From assembly GCA_003697085.1 (NCBI GenBank), contig RFFU01000070.1:1-64000 (forward strand): a stretch of 64,000 nt of DNA. Reading direction: 5' to 3'. Positions 26,514 to 36,727 of this stretch are shown one piece after another; positions within the stretch are counted from its first letter, which is position 1; the number at the start of each line of letters is the position of its first letter. The DNA is from Candidatus Hydrogenedentota bacterium. Its GTDB lineage: Bacteria > UBA8481 > J006. The notes below the pieces were generated by a model that did not search any database, was not told where the DNA came from, and saw only the letters and a list, made by a program, of their open reading frames with translations. Position numbers and translations under genes: made by a program.

Positions 26514-28456
26514 GCCGAAGTCGCAAACCGCATTTTCTCGAGAAGGCAGGTACCGCCGGAAGAAACAGAGGTACCGGATCCGGAGACGGCCGCTCCCCCC
26601 AGCCCACCGGGAAGATCACGGGTCACCCCTCGAACACGGAGATTGATTCCGCCCGAGGCGTTCGTCTCGACGGAAACGGAAGCCGCCGCGTCAAGTTTCC
26701 ATACTCCTCCGTGAGTGTCGGCGTACCAGAACCCGAAATCCGTACTCGAACCGCGCGTGTCAAATCCAAGGGCCGCAAAGCGCCGAGTCGTTGTTTCCGA
26801 CAGTTCGTAAAGAATCGAAAAGGCAAAGGTCTCCCCGATCTCTCTCGTCGAAATCGTATCCCCGATCAGTTTTCCGGAACCGTCGGCGAACTCCATGAGA
26901 AACTCCGTGGCCAAAAGAGCCGAGAGGCCCGTATCGTCGCCGGAGATGGATCGCGGAAGGCTTTCCGTATCAAAACCGGACGTATCGGTTCGGAGCCCGA
27001 GGAAGACGGCCGGGGCCGGATCGCTCGTCCAAAGCGAAACCGTTGCGGAGTCAAAGCCGGAGACTAGCGGAAAGTTCAGAGTGTAATTTGCTCCTTTCTC
27101 CGCCGCCGCAGCCGTCCGAAGCGCCCCCGAGGTCGTTCCGCCGAAATTCAGATTGACCTGGACGAAGGTCTCGGCGGCCGCGGAAGGCGGCGTCAGTCTC
27201 ACGTTCGTTTCATAGGGATCAAGAAGGAAGGCGACTGGAAGAGCCGAAAGAGTATCGTACTGGCTCCGGTCATAGCGAAGAACGCGGTGATTCGCTTGAT
27301 CCGCGACGAAGATACGGCCCCGCGCGTCGGCGGCGACGGCGAGCGGAACGTTGAGCGAAAGTGCGGACCGGCCTCCGTCGTTGGGGTTTCCGGTCGTGAA
27401 ATCACTTTGCCCAAGTACGGTATCGGCCGTCGTATCGCCCGACGCGGGCCCGTTGAAAACGAGGATGCGATGATTGAGTTGGTCGGCCGCGAAGAGATTC
27501 CCCGCGGCGTCCACGAATATCCCTTCCGGCGAACTCAGCGTGTTCGCCGAACGACCTCCGTTGTTGGCCAAATTTCCCGTAAAATCCGGTTGGCCGAAGA
27601 CGGCGTCGGCCGTCGTGTCTCCGGACCCCGGATCATCGAAACGAAGAATACGGTTGTTTCCGAGGTCGGCGACATAGAGACGGCCGGCGGAATCGAAGGC
27701 CACTCCGCCGGGACCGGAGAGGGTATTGGCGTTCGGAGGGAAGGTCGCCGCCGCCCTATCGAAGTCCGGCTGGCCAAAAACGATGTCGGCTCCGGTGTCC
27801 GCCGCCGTCACATTCCGATAATAAAGAACGCGGTTGTTGTTGAAATCCGCAACCGCTATGGCTCCGGAGGGATCGACGGCCACATCAAAAGGAGTAGAGA
27901 GACTGTTCGCGGAAAGTCCTCCCTGATTGGCGCCGTTTGTCGTGAAGTCGGGTTGCCCGATCACGGTGTCCGCGGTCCGCGGATCAACGGAAGGAGAGTC
28001 GAAGATCAGAATACGGTTGTTGACGGCATCGGCTATGTAAAGGCGATCTGCTCCGTCCACGGCAAGCCCCAACGGATTCCAAAGACTTCCCGCCGAAAGT
28101 CCCCCCGCGTTGGCTCCACTGGAGCCGAAGTCGGGCTGTCCTATCACCGTATCAGCCGCCGTATCCGAAAGCGGCGGAACGGAGAAGACCAGAACGCGGT
28201 TGTTTCCGGCGTCGGAGATGAAAAGCCTCCCGTCGGCATCCACAACGACGCCGCCCGGACCGGACAACGAGCGAGCCGAAATGCCTCCGTTGTTGCTCAC
28301 GCCGCTGGTCATTGTCGGCTGTCCGAAGACTTGATCGGCGGCTCGATCGAGAAGCGTCATTCGGCCCGTCACGTCGCTGCTGTTTCCTGAAACGGCCGCC
28401 AGCACCGCGAAAAGGAGCATCCCGCACGCCGCCGCATATCGCCCCGCTTCTCTCAT
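26432..28456 (-). CDS. Secreted NHL-repeat (beta-propeller) protein
   Basis: Signal-like N-terminus; at least 6 repeats of the type GQPDF...NGG.SA.SL..P.GVAVD..GRLYVAD..NNRIL.F. Confidence 0.88.
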   Translation of the reverse strand: MREAGRYAAACGMLLFAVLAAVSGNSSDVTGRMTLLDRAADQVFGQPTMTSGVSNNGGISARSLSGPGGVVVDADGRLFISDAGNNRVLVFSVPPLSDTAADTVIGQPDFGSSGANAGGLSAGSLWNPLGLAVDGADRLYIADAVNNRILIFDSPSVDPRTADTVIGQPDFTTNGANQGGLSANSLSTPFDVAVDPSGAIAVADFNNNRVLYYRNVTAADTGADIVFGQPDFDRAAATFPPNANTLSGPGGVAFDSAGRLYVADLGNNRILRFDDPGSGDTTADAVFGQPDFTGNLANNGGRSANTLSSPEGIFVDAAGNLFAADQLNHRILVFNGPASGDTTADTVLGQSDFTTGNPNDGGRSALSLNVPLAVAADARGRIFVADQANHRVLRYDRSQYDTLSALPVAFLLDPYETNVRLTPPSAAAETFVQVNLNFGGTTSGALRTAAAAEKGANYTLNFPLVSGFDSATVSLWTSDPAPAVFLGLRTDTSGFDTESLPRSISGDDTGLSALLATEFLMEFADGSGKLIGDTISTREIGETFAFSILYELSETTTRRFAALGFDTRGSSTDFGFWYADTHGGVWKLDAAASVSVETNASGGINLRVRGVTRDLPGGLGGAAVSGSGTSVSSGGTCLLEKMRFATSAWRGLRRLRDWFSGFRFGRLLISWYYG

Positions 28457-28557
28457 ACCGCTACGATACGCGAAACTCTTCCCGCCGACAACCGAACACC
28501 CCCATTTCACGAAATCCTTCTCACAAACTCCTGCTCGTTATAGAGTTACCGAGGAGA

Positions 28558-29640
28558 ATGATTATGACCCCTATAACAACTGTTGCCCAAAGAAGTCATG
28601 CCGCCGGAAATCGCCGTTCGGACTCCCCGCGGCGTTCGAGACTGGCGCGGTCTCAAACCGAACTTCTCACTCTCTATCACGCCCCCCTCGAAGAGATCGA
28701 AAAGAAAGCCGACACTCTCCGGAAGGAGATCAACGGCGAAATCGTCACGTACAACATCAACCGGCATATTGAACCGACGAACATCTGCCACCTCGGGTGC
28801 ACCTTTTGCTCCTTTGCTCGGAACGAGCTCGGATCTCCCGGTGCTTTTCGTTTCACGGTCGAGGAGATTCTCGAACGAACGATCGGCGACGAAGAGCGGG
28901 GAATCACGGAATACCACATCGTCGGCGGCGTGGACCCCGCCCTGAACCTTGACTACTACACGAAACTCATCTCCTCCCTCAAGAAGAATCATCCCAAAAT
29001 CACCGTCAAGTCCCTTTCGGCGGTGGAGATCGGCGCTTTGGCGAAGCGCCACCGGCTCTCCTTTCGGGACACGCTCGAACGGCTCAAGGCCGCGGGAGCC
29101 GAGGGCATCACGGGAGGGGGGGCGGAGATTTTCGCGCCGCGGGTACGCCGCCGGATTGCGGGAACGAAGATCACGGGGGAGGAGTGGCTCGAGATTCACC
29201 GCCAGGCCCATCGCCTCGGCCTTTTCTCGACGGCCACGATGCTCTTCGGACACATCGAGACACCGGAGGAACGGATCGACCATCTTCTGGCGCTTCGTGA
29301 ACTACAGAACGAAACCGGGGGATTCCGCTGCTTCGTTCCTCTCCCGTTCGTCCCGTCGCCGGGAACTCCGATGGCCGGGTGTAAACCTCCCTCCGCGGTC
29401 GAATATCTCAGGACCGTGGCGCTCTCCCGCATCGCGCTCGACAACTTCCCCGTGATCAAGGCCTATTGGCCGGCGGCGGGAGTCGGGGTGGCTCAACTGG
29501 CGCTCCATTTCGGCGCGGCGGACCTGGATGGAACAGTGACCGAGGAAACGATCTACGAGACGAATCAAAGCCCTCTCACCCGTTTCGAAATCGAAGAACT
29601 GATCAGGCAGGCCGGCCGAATTCCTCGGAAACGCCGATGA
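28558..29640 (+). CDS. mqnE: Aminofutalosine synthase (radical SAM)
   Basis: YNINRHIEPTNICHLGCTFCSFAR, YHIVGGVDPAL, SAVEIGALAKRHRLSFRDTLERLKAAG, LHFGAADLDGTVTEETIYE. Confidence 0.9.
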   Translation: MIMTPITTVAQRSHAAGNRRSDSPRRSRLARSQTELLTLYHAPLEEIEKKADTLRKEINGEIVTYNINRHIEPTNICHLGCTFCSFARNELGSPGAFRFTVEEILERTIGDEERGITEYHIVGGVDPALNLDYYTKLISSLKKNHPKITVKSLSAVEIGALAKRHRLSFRDTLERLKAAGAEGITGGGAEIFAPRVRRRIAGTKITGEEWLEIHRQAHRLGLFSTATMLFGHIETPEERIDHLLALRELQNETGGFRCFVPLPFVPSPGTPMAGCKPPSAVEYLRTVALSRIALDNFPVIKAYWPAAGVGVAQLALHFGAADLDGTVTEETIYETNQSPLTRFEIEELIRQAGRIPRKRR

Positions 29641-30248
29641 CATCGTCTTCTCCCCCGATCGTCGTCGGAATCACGGGCGCTTCCGGGGCCATCTATGCCG
29701 AGGCGCTTCTCTCCGAACTCGTTGCGTTGAACCGGCGCATCGAACTCGTCGTCAGCCGCCTCGGCCGCCGGCTCCTTTCCGAAGAGTTGGGAAAACGTCC
29801 CGAGGATTTCACGGGACCTTTGGTGCGCCTTCATCCTGTCAATGATCTCGGAGCCTCGATTGCGACGGGGACGAAAGAAACGGCCGGAATGGTCATCGTT
29901 CCCTGCACCACGGGAACCGCCGGCCGAATCGCGGCCGGAACCTCCGACAATCTCCTTTGCCGCGCCGCCGACGTGACTCTCAAGGAGCGCCGTCCGCTCC
30001 TCCTCGTCATCCGTGAAACCCCGCTCAATCTCGTTCACCTGCGAGCCCTTACGACCCTGGCGGAGGCCGGAGCCGTCATCCTTCCGGCTTCGCCCGGATT
30101 CTACCACAATCCCACCTCGATCGAAGACCTGGTTCACTTCGTGACCGATCGAGTCCTGCGACACCTCGGTCTTTCTCCCCGCGTACCGATCCGATACAAT
30201 CCCGGAGCCGAAAACCCCTCCGCCCAAAGCGCCGGAGAAGACTCCTGA
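29637..30248 (+). CDS. ubiX: UbiX-like flavin prenyltransferase
   Basis: VVGITGASGAIYAEALL, VPCTTGTAGRIAAGTSDNLLCRAADVTLKERRPLLLVIRETPLN; overlaps mqnE stop (ATGA). Confidence 0.93.
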   Translation: MTSSSPPIVVGITGASGAIYAEALLSELVALNRRIELVVSRLGRRLLSEELGKRPEDFTGPLVRLHPVNDLGASIATGTKETAGMVIVPCTTGTAGRIAAGTSDNLLCRAADVTLKERRPLLLVIRETPLNLVHLRALTTLAEAGAVILPASPGFYHNPTSIEDLVHFVTDRVLRHLGLSPRVPIRYNPGAENPSAQSAGEDS

Positions 30249-31717
30249 TGGCTTACCGAAATCTCAACGATTGGATCGCACGCCTGGAAGAGGAGGGAGA
30301 ATTGCGCCGGATCTCCGCCCCCTGCGATGTCCACCTCGAGATTTCCGCTCTCACCGACATTGTCTCGAAGGCCCAAGGCCCCGCTCTGCTCTTTGAAAAC
30401 CCTTCCGGAACCCAAAGCAGGATGCCCGTTTTGATCAACCAATTCGGTTCACGCCGCCGGATGGAATTGGCTCTCGAGACCGAATCTCTCGACGCGCTGG
30501 CGGAGGAAATGGAGGCTCTCCTGGAAACCCGACCCCCGCGGGGAATCCTCGAGGGAATCAAACTCCTGCCGCAATTCCGCCGCCTCACCGGCATCGCACC
30601 GCGTGCGGCGAAAACGGCTCCGTGTCAGGAAGTGGTCAAGACGGGAACGGATATCCGGCTCTCGGAACTGCCGGTCATCACAGCATGGCCGAAAGACGCC
30701 GGGCCGTTCATCAGTCTCGGATGTGTCTTCACGAAGGACCCGAAAAGCAAAAAACGGAATGTCGGTCTCTACCGCCTTCAAGTCTTCGATGAGACCTCCA
30801 CGGGAATGCACTGGCATAGACACCACGGCGGAGCGGAACACGCGGATGCTCTTCCCCGCGGGAAACGCTTACCGGTCGCCGTTGCGATCGGAACCGATCC
30901 CGCGACGACGTTTTCCGCGGTCGCGCCGCTTCCGCCCGGAATGGACGAACTTCTCTTCGCCGGATTCCTGCGCAAAGCGCCCGTGCCTCTTGTTCCCTGC
31001 CGGACCGTTCCGCTCGAAGTCCCTGCCGAAGCGGAAATCGTTCTTGAAGGTTGGGTTAATCCCGAAGATCTCCGGACGGAAGGCCCCTATGGTGACCACA
31101 CCGGCTTCTATTCTCTTCCCGATCAATACCCTGTTTTCCGCCTGACGGCGATCACGCACCGGAGAGATCCGATCTACGCCACGACGATCGTCGGCCCTCC
31201 CCCGATGGAAGATTGCTGGATGGGGTACGCCGTCGAACGCCTTTTTCTTCCGATGTTGAAAAAAATGATACCGGAGATCGTCGACTACCATATGCCTTTC
31301 GAGGGGGTCTTCCACAATCTCGTTCTGGTGTCGATTCGGAAACGTTACCCTGGACAAGCCCGAAAGGTGATGCATGCGCTTTGGGGCCTGGGGCAGATGG
31401 CTTTTGCGAAAACGATCATCGTCTTCGACGAGGATGTCGATGTCCAGAACCCCTCAGAGGCCGCCTGGGTCGCTTTGGCGAATATCGATCCCGAGCGGGA
31501 CTTGGAGTTCTCCTTCGGACCTGCCGAGACGCTGGACCACGCTTCGCGCCTTCCGTGGTATTCTTCCAAAGTCGGTGTCGACGCAACACGCAAGAGGCCG
31601 GATGAAGGATTCGCACGTCCCTGGCCCGACCGCCAGGTTATGGATCCCGATGTTCGGCAAAGAATCCTCAAACGGTGGGAAGAGTGGAATCTTCCTTTTC
31701 CTCCTCCCGTCCGATAA
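30248..31717 (+). CDS. UbiD-family decarboxylase, likely menaquinone biosynthesis decarboxylase
   Basis: NVGLYRLQVFDETSTGMHWHRHHGGAEH, LRTEGPYGDHTGFYS, IVGPPPMEDCWMG. Confidence 0.92.
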   Translation: MAYRNLNDWIARLEEEGELRRISAPCDVHLEISALTDIVSKAQGPALLFENPSGTQSRMPVLINQFGSRRRMELALETESLDALAEEMEALLETRPPRGILEGIKLLPQFRRLTGIAPRAAKTAPCQEVVKTGTDIRLSELPVITAWPKDAGPFISLGCVFTKDPKSKKRNVGLYRLQVFDETSTGMHWHRHHGGAEHADALPRGKRLPVAVAIGTDPATTFSAVAPLPPGMDELLFAGFLRKAPVPLVPCRTVPLEVPAEAEIVLEGWVNPEDLRTEGPYGDHTGFYSLPDQYPVFRLTAITHRRDPIYATTIVGPPPMEDCWMGYAVERLFLPMLKKMIPEIVDYHMPFEGVFHNLVLVSIRKRYPGQARKVMHALWGLGQMAFAKTIIVFDEDVDVQNPSEAAWVALANIDPERDLEFSFGPAETLDHASRLPWYSSKVGVDATRKRPDEGFARPWPDRQVMDPDVRQRILKRWEEWNLPFPPPVR

Positions 31718-32595
31718 AGGAGCCGCGGGGGCCGACGTCGCCCCCGGCAGGAGGGGCGGCGTTCCACGAATTCGCCCGCGATATCAAGATCGAACACAGT
31801 CTCTTCGCTCTGCCCTTCGCCTTCCTCGGGCTCCTTGCGGCTCTTCGGACGGGTCGCGGAACGGTGACCCTTCCTCTTCTTCTTCTCGTGCTGCTGGCGA
31901 TGGTAACCGCCCGCTCCGCCGCGATGGGTTTCAATCGCCTCCTCGACGCCGAGATCGACGCTCGCAATCCCCGTACGAAGGATCGAGCGATTCCTTCGGG
32001 CCGCCTCTCGAAAAAGACGGCGGCGATCATCGTCTTCCTCTTCTCACTCGCCTTCGTCGACATCGCGTTCCTCATCAACGCCACCGCGGGAATCCTCTCT
32101 CCGATCGCGCTCGCGATCCTCTTCGGTTATTCGTCCACGAAACGGCATACCGCGCTTTGCCACCTTGTCCTGGGAATCACCCTTTCTCTGGCTCCCCTGG
32201 GCGGTTGGATCGCGGTGGCAGGAATGCCGATCCCCGAACTCTTTCTGCTCGCCGCGGGTATGATCCTCTGGGTCGCCGGTTTCGACATTCTCTATTCTCT
32301 TCTCGACCTCGATTTCGATCGCCGCCACGGCATCCGTTCCTTGCCCGCGCTCATCGGACCGTTTCGCGCGCGGATTCTCGCGGCTCTGCTCCACGCCGCC
32401 GCCTTCAGTCTCTTCCTCGCCTTCGGAAGACAACTCGACCTCGGAACGGCCTGGAATTTATCCTGTCTCGCCGTTGGGTTGCTTCTGACCGCAGAACATA
32501 TTCTGGCCCGGAACCCGCGCGGAATTCCGATCGCCTTCTTTCACCTCAACGCCGCGGTCGGTTTTCTCCTTCTCGGCGGGCTTTACTTTTCCTGA
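31675..32595 (+). CDS. UbiA-family prenyltransferase, likely MqnP-type (true start may be downstream)
   Basis: SLFALPFAFLGLLAAL, ARSAAMGFNRLLDAEIDARNPRTKDRAIPSGRLS, DILYSLLDLDFDRRHGIRSLPAL. Confidence 0.92.
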   Translation: MGRVESSFSSSRPIKEPRGPTSPPAGGAAFHEFARDIKIEHSLFALPFAFLGLLAALRTGRGTVTLPLLLLVLLAMVTARSAAMGFNRLLDAEIDARNPRTKDRAIPSGRLSKKTAAIIVFLFSLAFVDIAFLINATAGILSPIALAILFGYSSTKRHTALCHLVLGITLSLAPLGGWIAVAGMPIPELFLLAAGMILWVAGFDILYSLLDLDFDRRHGIRSLPALIGPFRARILAALLHAAAFSLFLAFGRQLDLGTAWNLSCLAVGLLLTAEHILARNPRGIPIAFFHLNAAVGFLLLGGLYFS

Positions 32596-32741
32596 ATTCC
32601 CAGCCGCTTCCGTTCGCAAAGGGAATTTTTTCGATCTCGGGACCTTTTTCTGCACCAAAATAACGCCCCTTCTCCGGAATTCCCACGAAAAAACCTCTTC
32701 CTCCTTTTCAAGAAGGGAAAACCGAATATAATTCGCCGGTT

Positions 32742-34304
32742 ATGCAAGAGAATCGCGTCATAATTTTCGATACGACTTTGCGCGACGGAGAGCAATGCCC
32801 CGGAGCCTCGATGAATTTAAAAGAGAAACTCGAGGTGGCGCGGCAACTGGCACGCCTTCGCGTCGATGTGATGGAAGCCGGATTCCCGATCTGCAGTCCG
32901 GGCGACTGGGAAGCGGTGCACACGATCGCCCAAGAGATCGACGGTCCCACCATCGCCGGTCTTGCTCGCGCTCAGGAAAAGGATATCGAAGCGGCGGGAA
33001 CGGCCATCGAGCCGGCCCGGAAGCGTCGCATCCACACCTTCATTGCGACAAGTCCCATTCATATGGAGAAGAAATTGAAGAAGACCGCCGCGGAGGTCGT
33101 GGAGATGGCCGTGCGATCCGTCTCCCTCGCCCGCTCCTTCACGGACGACGTCGAGTGGAGCGCGGAGGACGCCGGACGCACGGATCTCGAATTTCTCGTC
33201 GAGATCGTCACGGCGGTCGTTGAAGCGGGGGCAACCACGATCAATATCCCGGACACGGTCGGATACCAGGTGCCCAGCCAATACGGCCGTATCTTCGCGA
33301 CGTTGCGCGAACGCGTTCCCGGCATCGAAAAGTGTGTCCTCTCGACGCACTGCCACAACGACCTCGGCCTCGCCGTGGCGAATTCGCTGGCGGCTCTTGA
33401 GAACGGTGCGCGGCAGGTTGAATGCACGATCAATGGAATCGGCGAACGCGCCGGGAATTGTTCGCTCGAGGAGATCGTTATGGCTCTCAAGGTCCGCCGG
33501 GACAGGTACGGCCTCGAGACGGGGATCCGTACCGAGGAAATCTATCGCTCTTCCCGGCTGGTCTCTTCTCTTACCGGGCTCCCCGTCCAACCGAACAAGG
33601 CGATCGTGGGCCGGAACGCCTTCGCACACGAGGCCGGAATCCATCAGGACGGTATCTTGAAACATTCTCAAACGTACGAGATTATGACTCCACAAGACGT
33701 CGGTGTGCCCAGTTCGCAACTCGTCCTGGGGAAACACTCCGGTCGCCACGCTTTCCGGAAACGTCTCGAGGAATTGGGATACGACCTTTCCGATGAAGAG
33801 ATCGGAAAGGCCTTCGAGCGTTTCAAGAAACTGGCGGACAAGAAGAAGGAGATTTACGACGAGGATCTCGAGGCGATCGTCGAGGACGAGATCTATCAAG
33901 CGGGAGAATTTCTGACCTTGGAGTATCTGCAGGTCACCGCCGGAAACCGCACCGTCGCCACGGCGACGATCCAGTTGGGGCGGGAAGGCGACATCAAGGA
34001 GGAAGCGGCGACCGGAGACGGACCGGTGGACGCAACCTACAAGGCGATCAACCGTCTTGTTCCGATCGAGGCTGAATTGACGGATTATTCGATCAAGGCG
34101 ATCACACGCGGCCGGGACGCCTTGGGAGAAGTCAGCGTGACGCTGAAGATCAACGGGCGGCGCGTTGCAGGCCGGGCCGCGGCGACCGACATCATCGAGG
34201 CAAGCGCGCGTGCCTACCTCAACGCCGTCAACCGATTTCTCGCCCAAGAAAAGCGCGCCGGTAAGGATATCCCGGCTTTCGGCGAAAAACTCCCGGGCGT
34301 CTGA
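32742..34304 (+). CDS. leuA: 2-isopropylmalate synthase
   Basis: [92 protein letters not shown]. Confidence 0.96.
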   Translation: MQENRVIIFDTTLRDGEQCPGASMNLKEKLEVARQLARLRVDVMEAGFPICSPGDWEAVHTIAQEIDGPTIAGLARAQEKDIEAAGTAIEPARKRRIHTFIATSPIHMEKKLKKTAAEVVEMAVRSVSLARSFTDDVEWSAEDAGRTDLEFLVEIVTAVVEAGATTINIPDTVGYQVPSQYGRIFATLRERVPGIEKCVLSTHCHNDLGLAVANSLAALENGARQVECTINGIGERAGNCSLEEIVMALKVRRDRYGLETGIRTEEIYRSSRLVSSLTGLPVQPNKAIVGRNAFAHEAGIHQDGILKHSQTYEIMTPQDVGVPSSQLVLGKHSGRHAFRKRLEELGYDLSDEEIGKAFERFKKLADKKKEIYDEDLEAIVEDEIYQAGEFLTLEYLQVTAGNRTVATATIQLGREGDIKEEAATGDGPVDATYKAINRLVPIEAELTDYSIKAITRGRDALGEVSVTLKINGRRVAGRAAATDIIEASARAYLNAVNRFLAQEKRAGKDIPAFGEKLPGV

Positions 34305-34326
34305 CCTTCTTCTTTCCACCGCCTGT

Positions 34327-35583
34327 ATGCTCGATCTCAATGCCGTTCGGAACGATCCCGAAACGTATCGGGCCGGCTTGAGACGCCGGGGCGAGGAGCC
34401 CGTGATCCTCGAAAAACTCCTCGAACTCGATCAACGACGACGCTTGCTCATCCGCGAGGTCGAGGAACTTCAATCTCAACGAAACAGCCTTTCCCGGGAA
34501 ATCGGTTTCGCGAAACGCGGAGGGGGCGATCCAGCCGAGATCATCTCACGCGTGCAGGAGATCAAAAAGGTCCTTCCGGAACGTGAGGCGGAACTCAAGG
34601 CCGTCGCCTCCGAACTGGAACGCCTCCTTCTCGAAATTCCGAATCTTCCCGCTCCCGAGATTCCGGACGGCGAGCCTCGGATTCTCAAGACGGTGGGAGA
34701 CACTCCGCGACACGGCACGCCTCACTGGGAGATCGGCGAACGCTTGGGAATGCTCGACACCGCGCGCGGGGTCAAGGTTGCGCAGGCCCGGTTCTATCTC
34801 CTTCGCGGAGACGGTGCGGCACTCGAACGCGCACTGATCTCCTTTATGCTCGACCTCCAGATACAAAAACGCGGCTACCAAGAGGTTATCCCTCCGTTTC
34901 TCGTCAACCTCGATTCGATGACCGGAACGGGGCAGTATCCGAAATTCGCCGAGGATTTCTTCACCTGCGAAAAAGACGGCCTGGCACTCGTTCCGACGGC
35001 CGAAGTCCCCGTGACGAATCTTCATCGAGACGAGATTCTCGAGGAACTGCCGCTCAAGTACACGGCATGGACGCCGTGTTTCCGGCGCGAGGCCGGGTCC
35101 TACGGGAAAGAAACCCGGGGGCTCATTCGCGTGCATCAGTTCAACAAGATCGAGTTGGTTCGTTTCACGAAACCCGGGGAGTCCGACGCGGCGCTCGAAG
35201 AACTGACCGCGGACGCCGAATCCGTTCTCGAGACTTTGGGCCTTCCTTATCGTCGCGTCGTTCTCCCCGCCGATGATCTCGGCTTCTCCGCGCGCAAGAC
35301 GTATGACCTCGAGGTCTGGATGCCAGGGGTCGAACGGTATGTCGAGATCAGTTCCTGTTCGAACTTCGGCGATTTTCAGGCCCGACGAATGCGTATTCGT
35401 TATCGCCCCAAACCCGGCGCCAAACCTCAATTCGTCCATACACTCAACGGCAGCGCGCTTGCCGTCGGAAGGACATGGGCTGCGATCCTCGAAAACGGTT
35501 TTCGCGAGGATGGAAGCGTCGAGATTCCGCCCGTACTTCGCCCGTATCTGAACGGACGCGTGCGCTTCGAAGCGGCCTCGTGA
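34327..35583 (+). CDS. serS: Seryl-tRNA synthetase
   Basis: MLDLNAVRNDPETYRAGLRRRG; LVPTAEVPVTNLHRDEIL; PCFRREAGSYGKETRGLIRVHQFNKIELV; VEISSCSNFGDFQARRMRIRYR. Confidence 0.97.
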   Translation: MLDLNAVRNDPETYRAGLRRRGEEPVILEKLLELDQRRRLLIREVEELQSQRNSLSREIGFAKRGGGDPAEIISRVQEIKKVLPEREAELKAVASELERLLLEIPNLPAPEIPDGEPRILKTVGDTPRHGTPHWEIGERLGMLDTARGVKVAQARFYLLRGDGAALERALISFMLDLQIQKRGYQEVIPPFLVNLDSMTGTGQYPKFAEDFFTCEKDGLALVPTAEVPVTNLHRDEILEELPLKYTAWTPCFRREAGSYGKETRGLIRVHQFNKIELVRFTKPGESDAALEELTADAESVLETLGLPYRRVVLPADDLGFSARKTYDLEVWMPGVERYVEISSCSNFGDFQARRMRIRYRPKPGAKPQFVHTLNGSALAVGRTWAAILENGFREDGSVEIPPVLRPYLNGRVRFEAAS

Positions 35584-36494
35584 GCCGCGTCGTCATCGAT
35601 CCGGAAGTTCTCGGGACGCTTGCCGAAGTCCTTCGGGGAAAATCCTTGCCGCCGTTCTCCTTCACGGAACCGGCCGAGTTCTTTCCTCCCGTCGGACATC
35701 CTCGCGCGCTTGAATATTTTTTCGCCGTCGTGATGCACCAGTACGGTTTCTGGTTCCTCGAGGGTGAGCGTTGGAACGGGGTGTTTCTCGGTGTTCGCGA
35801 CGGCCGCACGCTCAAGGGTTCCGATTTCGTCTGGTATACCGCCACGCGCGATCTTCTGGCGAACGAGCCGGTCTTGACGCGCTTTCACGACGACTCCGGA
35901 ACGTCACCGCTTCCGATGAAGGAGACCCACGAGAAATTCACGATCACCTTCGCCGCCTTCAAAAAGAGCCACTCACTTGAGGCGATCGTCTCGGATGCCG
36001 CAAAACGCCGAGACGGCGTCGCCTTCTTCGTCAGATCGCTCTCCGAACTTCCCGGATATCGCGAGGATCCGTTGAAGAAGAAAGCGATGCTTCTGGCGAT
36101 GGCTCTGGCGAATCGCCCGGAGCGTTTCCTTCCCTTTTCTCCGGAGGACCGAGAAGCCGGCTGGGGACCGGTCATCGATTATCATATTCAGAGGACCTCC
36201 CTGAGAACGGGGTTGGTGCGGATCGAAGACGAGTCTCTTGCGCAAAGGCTGATCGAGCGTGTTGCGGTCTCGAAGGACGAAGAGGCGGACATCCGGAATA
36301 CCGTCTTCGAGGCGATGAGAGAATTGGAACGGCTCTCCGGAACCAGTCACGCGGCGTTGGATCTTCTCTTCTTCACCGCACGACGCGTTTGTCCCGAAAC
36401 AAAGCCGCCGCGATGCGTCGAATGTCTCCTCGAACCCGTCTGCCGAAAACGAAAGGAACTCTTCCAACCCGTCTTCCGCACGACATATTACTGA
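35580..36494 (+). CDS. Uncharacterised protein with C-terminal Cys cluster (possible HhH-GPD-like / Fe-S loop)
   Basis: GTG start overlapping serS stop; C-terminal CPETKPPRCVECLLEPVC (C-x7-C-x2-C-x5-C). Confidence 0.72.
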   Translation: MSRVVIDPEVLGTLAEVLRGKSLPPFSFTEPAEFFPPVGHPRALEYFFAVVMHQYGFWFLEGERWNGVFLGVRDGRTLKGSDFVWYTATRDLLANEPVLTRFHDDSGTSPLPMKETHEKFTITFAAFKKSHSLEAIVSDAAKRRDGVAFFVRSLSELPGYREDPLKKKAMLLAMALANRPERFLPFSPEDREAGWGPVIDYHIQRTSLRTGLVRIEDESLAQRLIERVAVSKDEEADIRNTVFEAMRELERLSGTSHAALDLLFFTARRVCPETKPPRCVECLLEPVCRKRKELFQPVFRTTYY

Positions 36495-36727
36495 GGGGAT
36501 CTGGAAACGGGTGAATGCGCGGTGCCGCAGCATCGTGTTCTCCCCCGATCTCCCGAAAAAAAGCGTTGGCTCGTCAAGACATCGCTGCGAGGAACGGAAA
36601 AAAGTGCAAAACGGGCGGCAGCCGCCCCCCTCGATTTTCGCTTCATTGCTGATGCCGTGTCCGCGTTCCTCCATTCAACAATCATCGTTTTCTTCGACAG
36701 GGTGTTTACCTGTATAATCGGGGCATA

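Noticed and set aside
27287-28390. 367-aa plus-strand ORF opposite the NHL-repeat gene
   Set aside because: Antisense shadow of a repetitive GC-rich coding sequence; no family features, and the opposite strand has clear NHL repeats
31374-32663. 429-aa plus-strand ORF overlapping the ubiD/ubiA region
   Set aside because: Alternate frame of the ubiD and ubiA genes, Arg/Ser-rich and low-complexity; the UbiA frame is clearly coding
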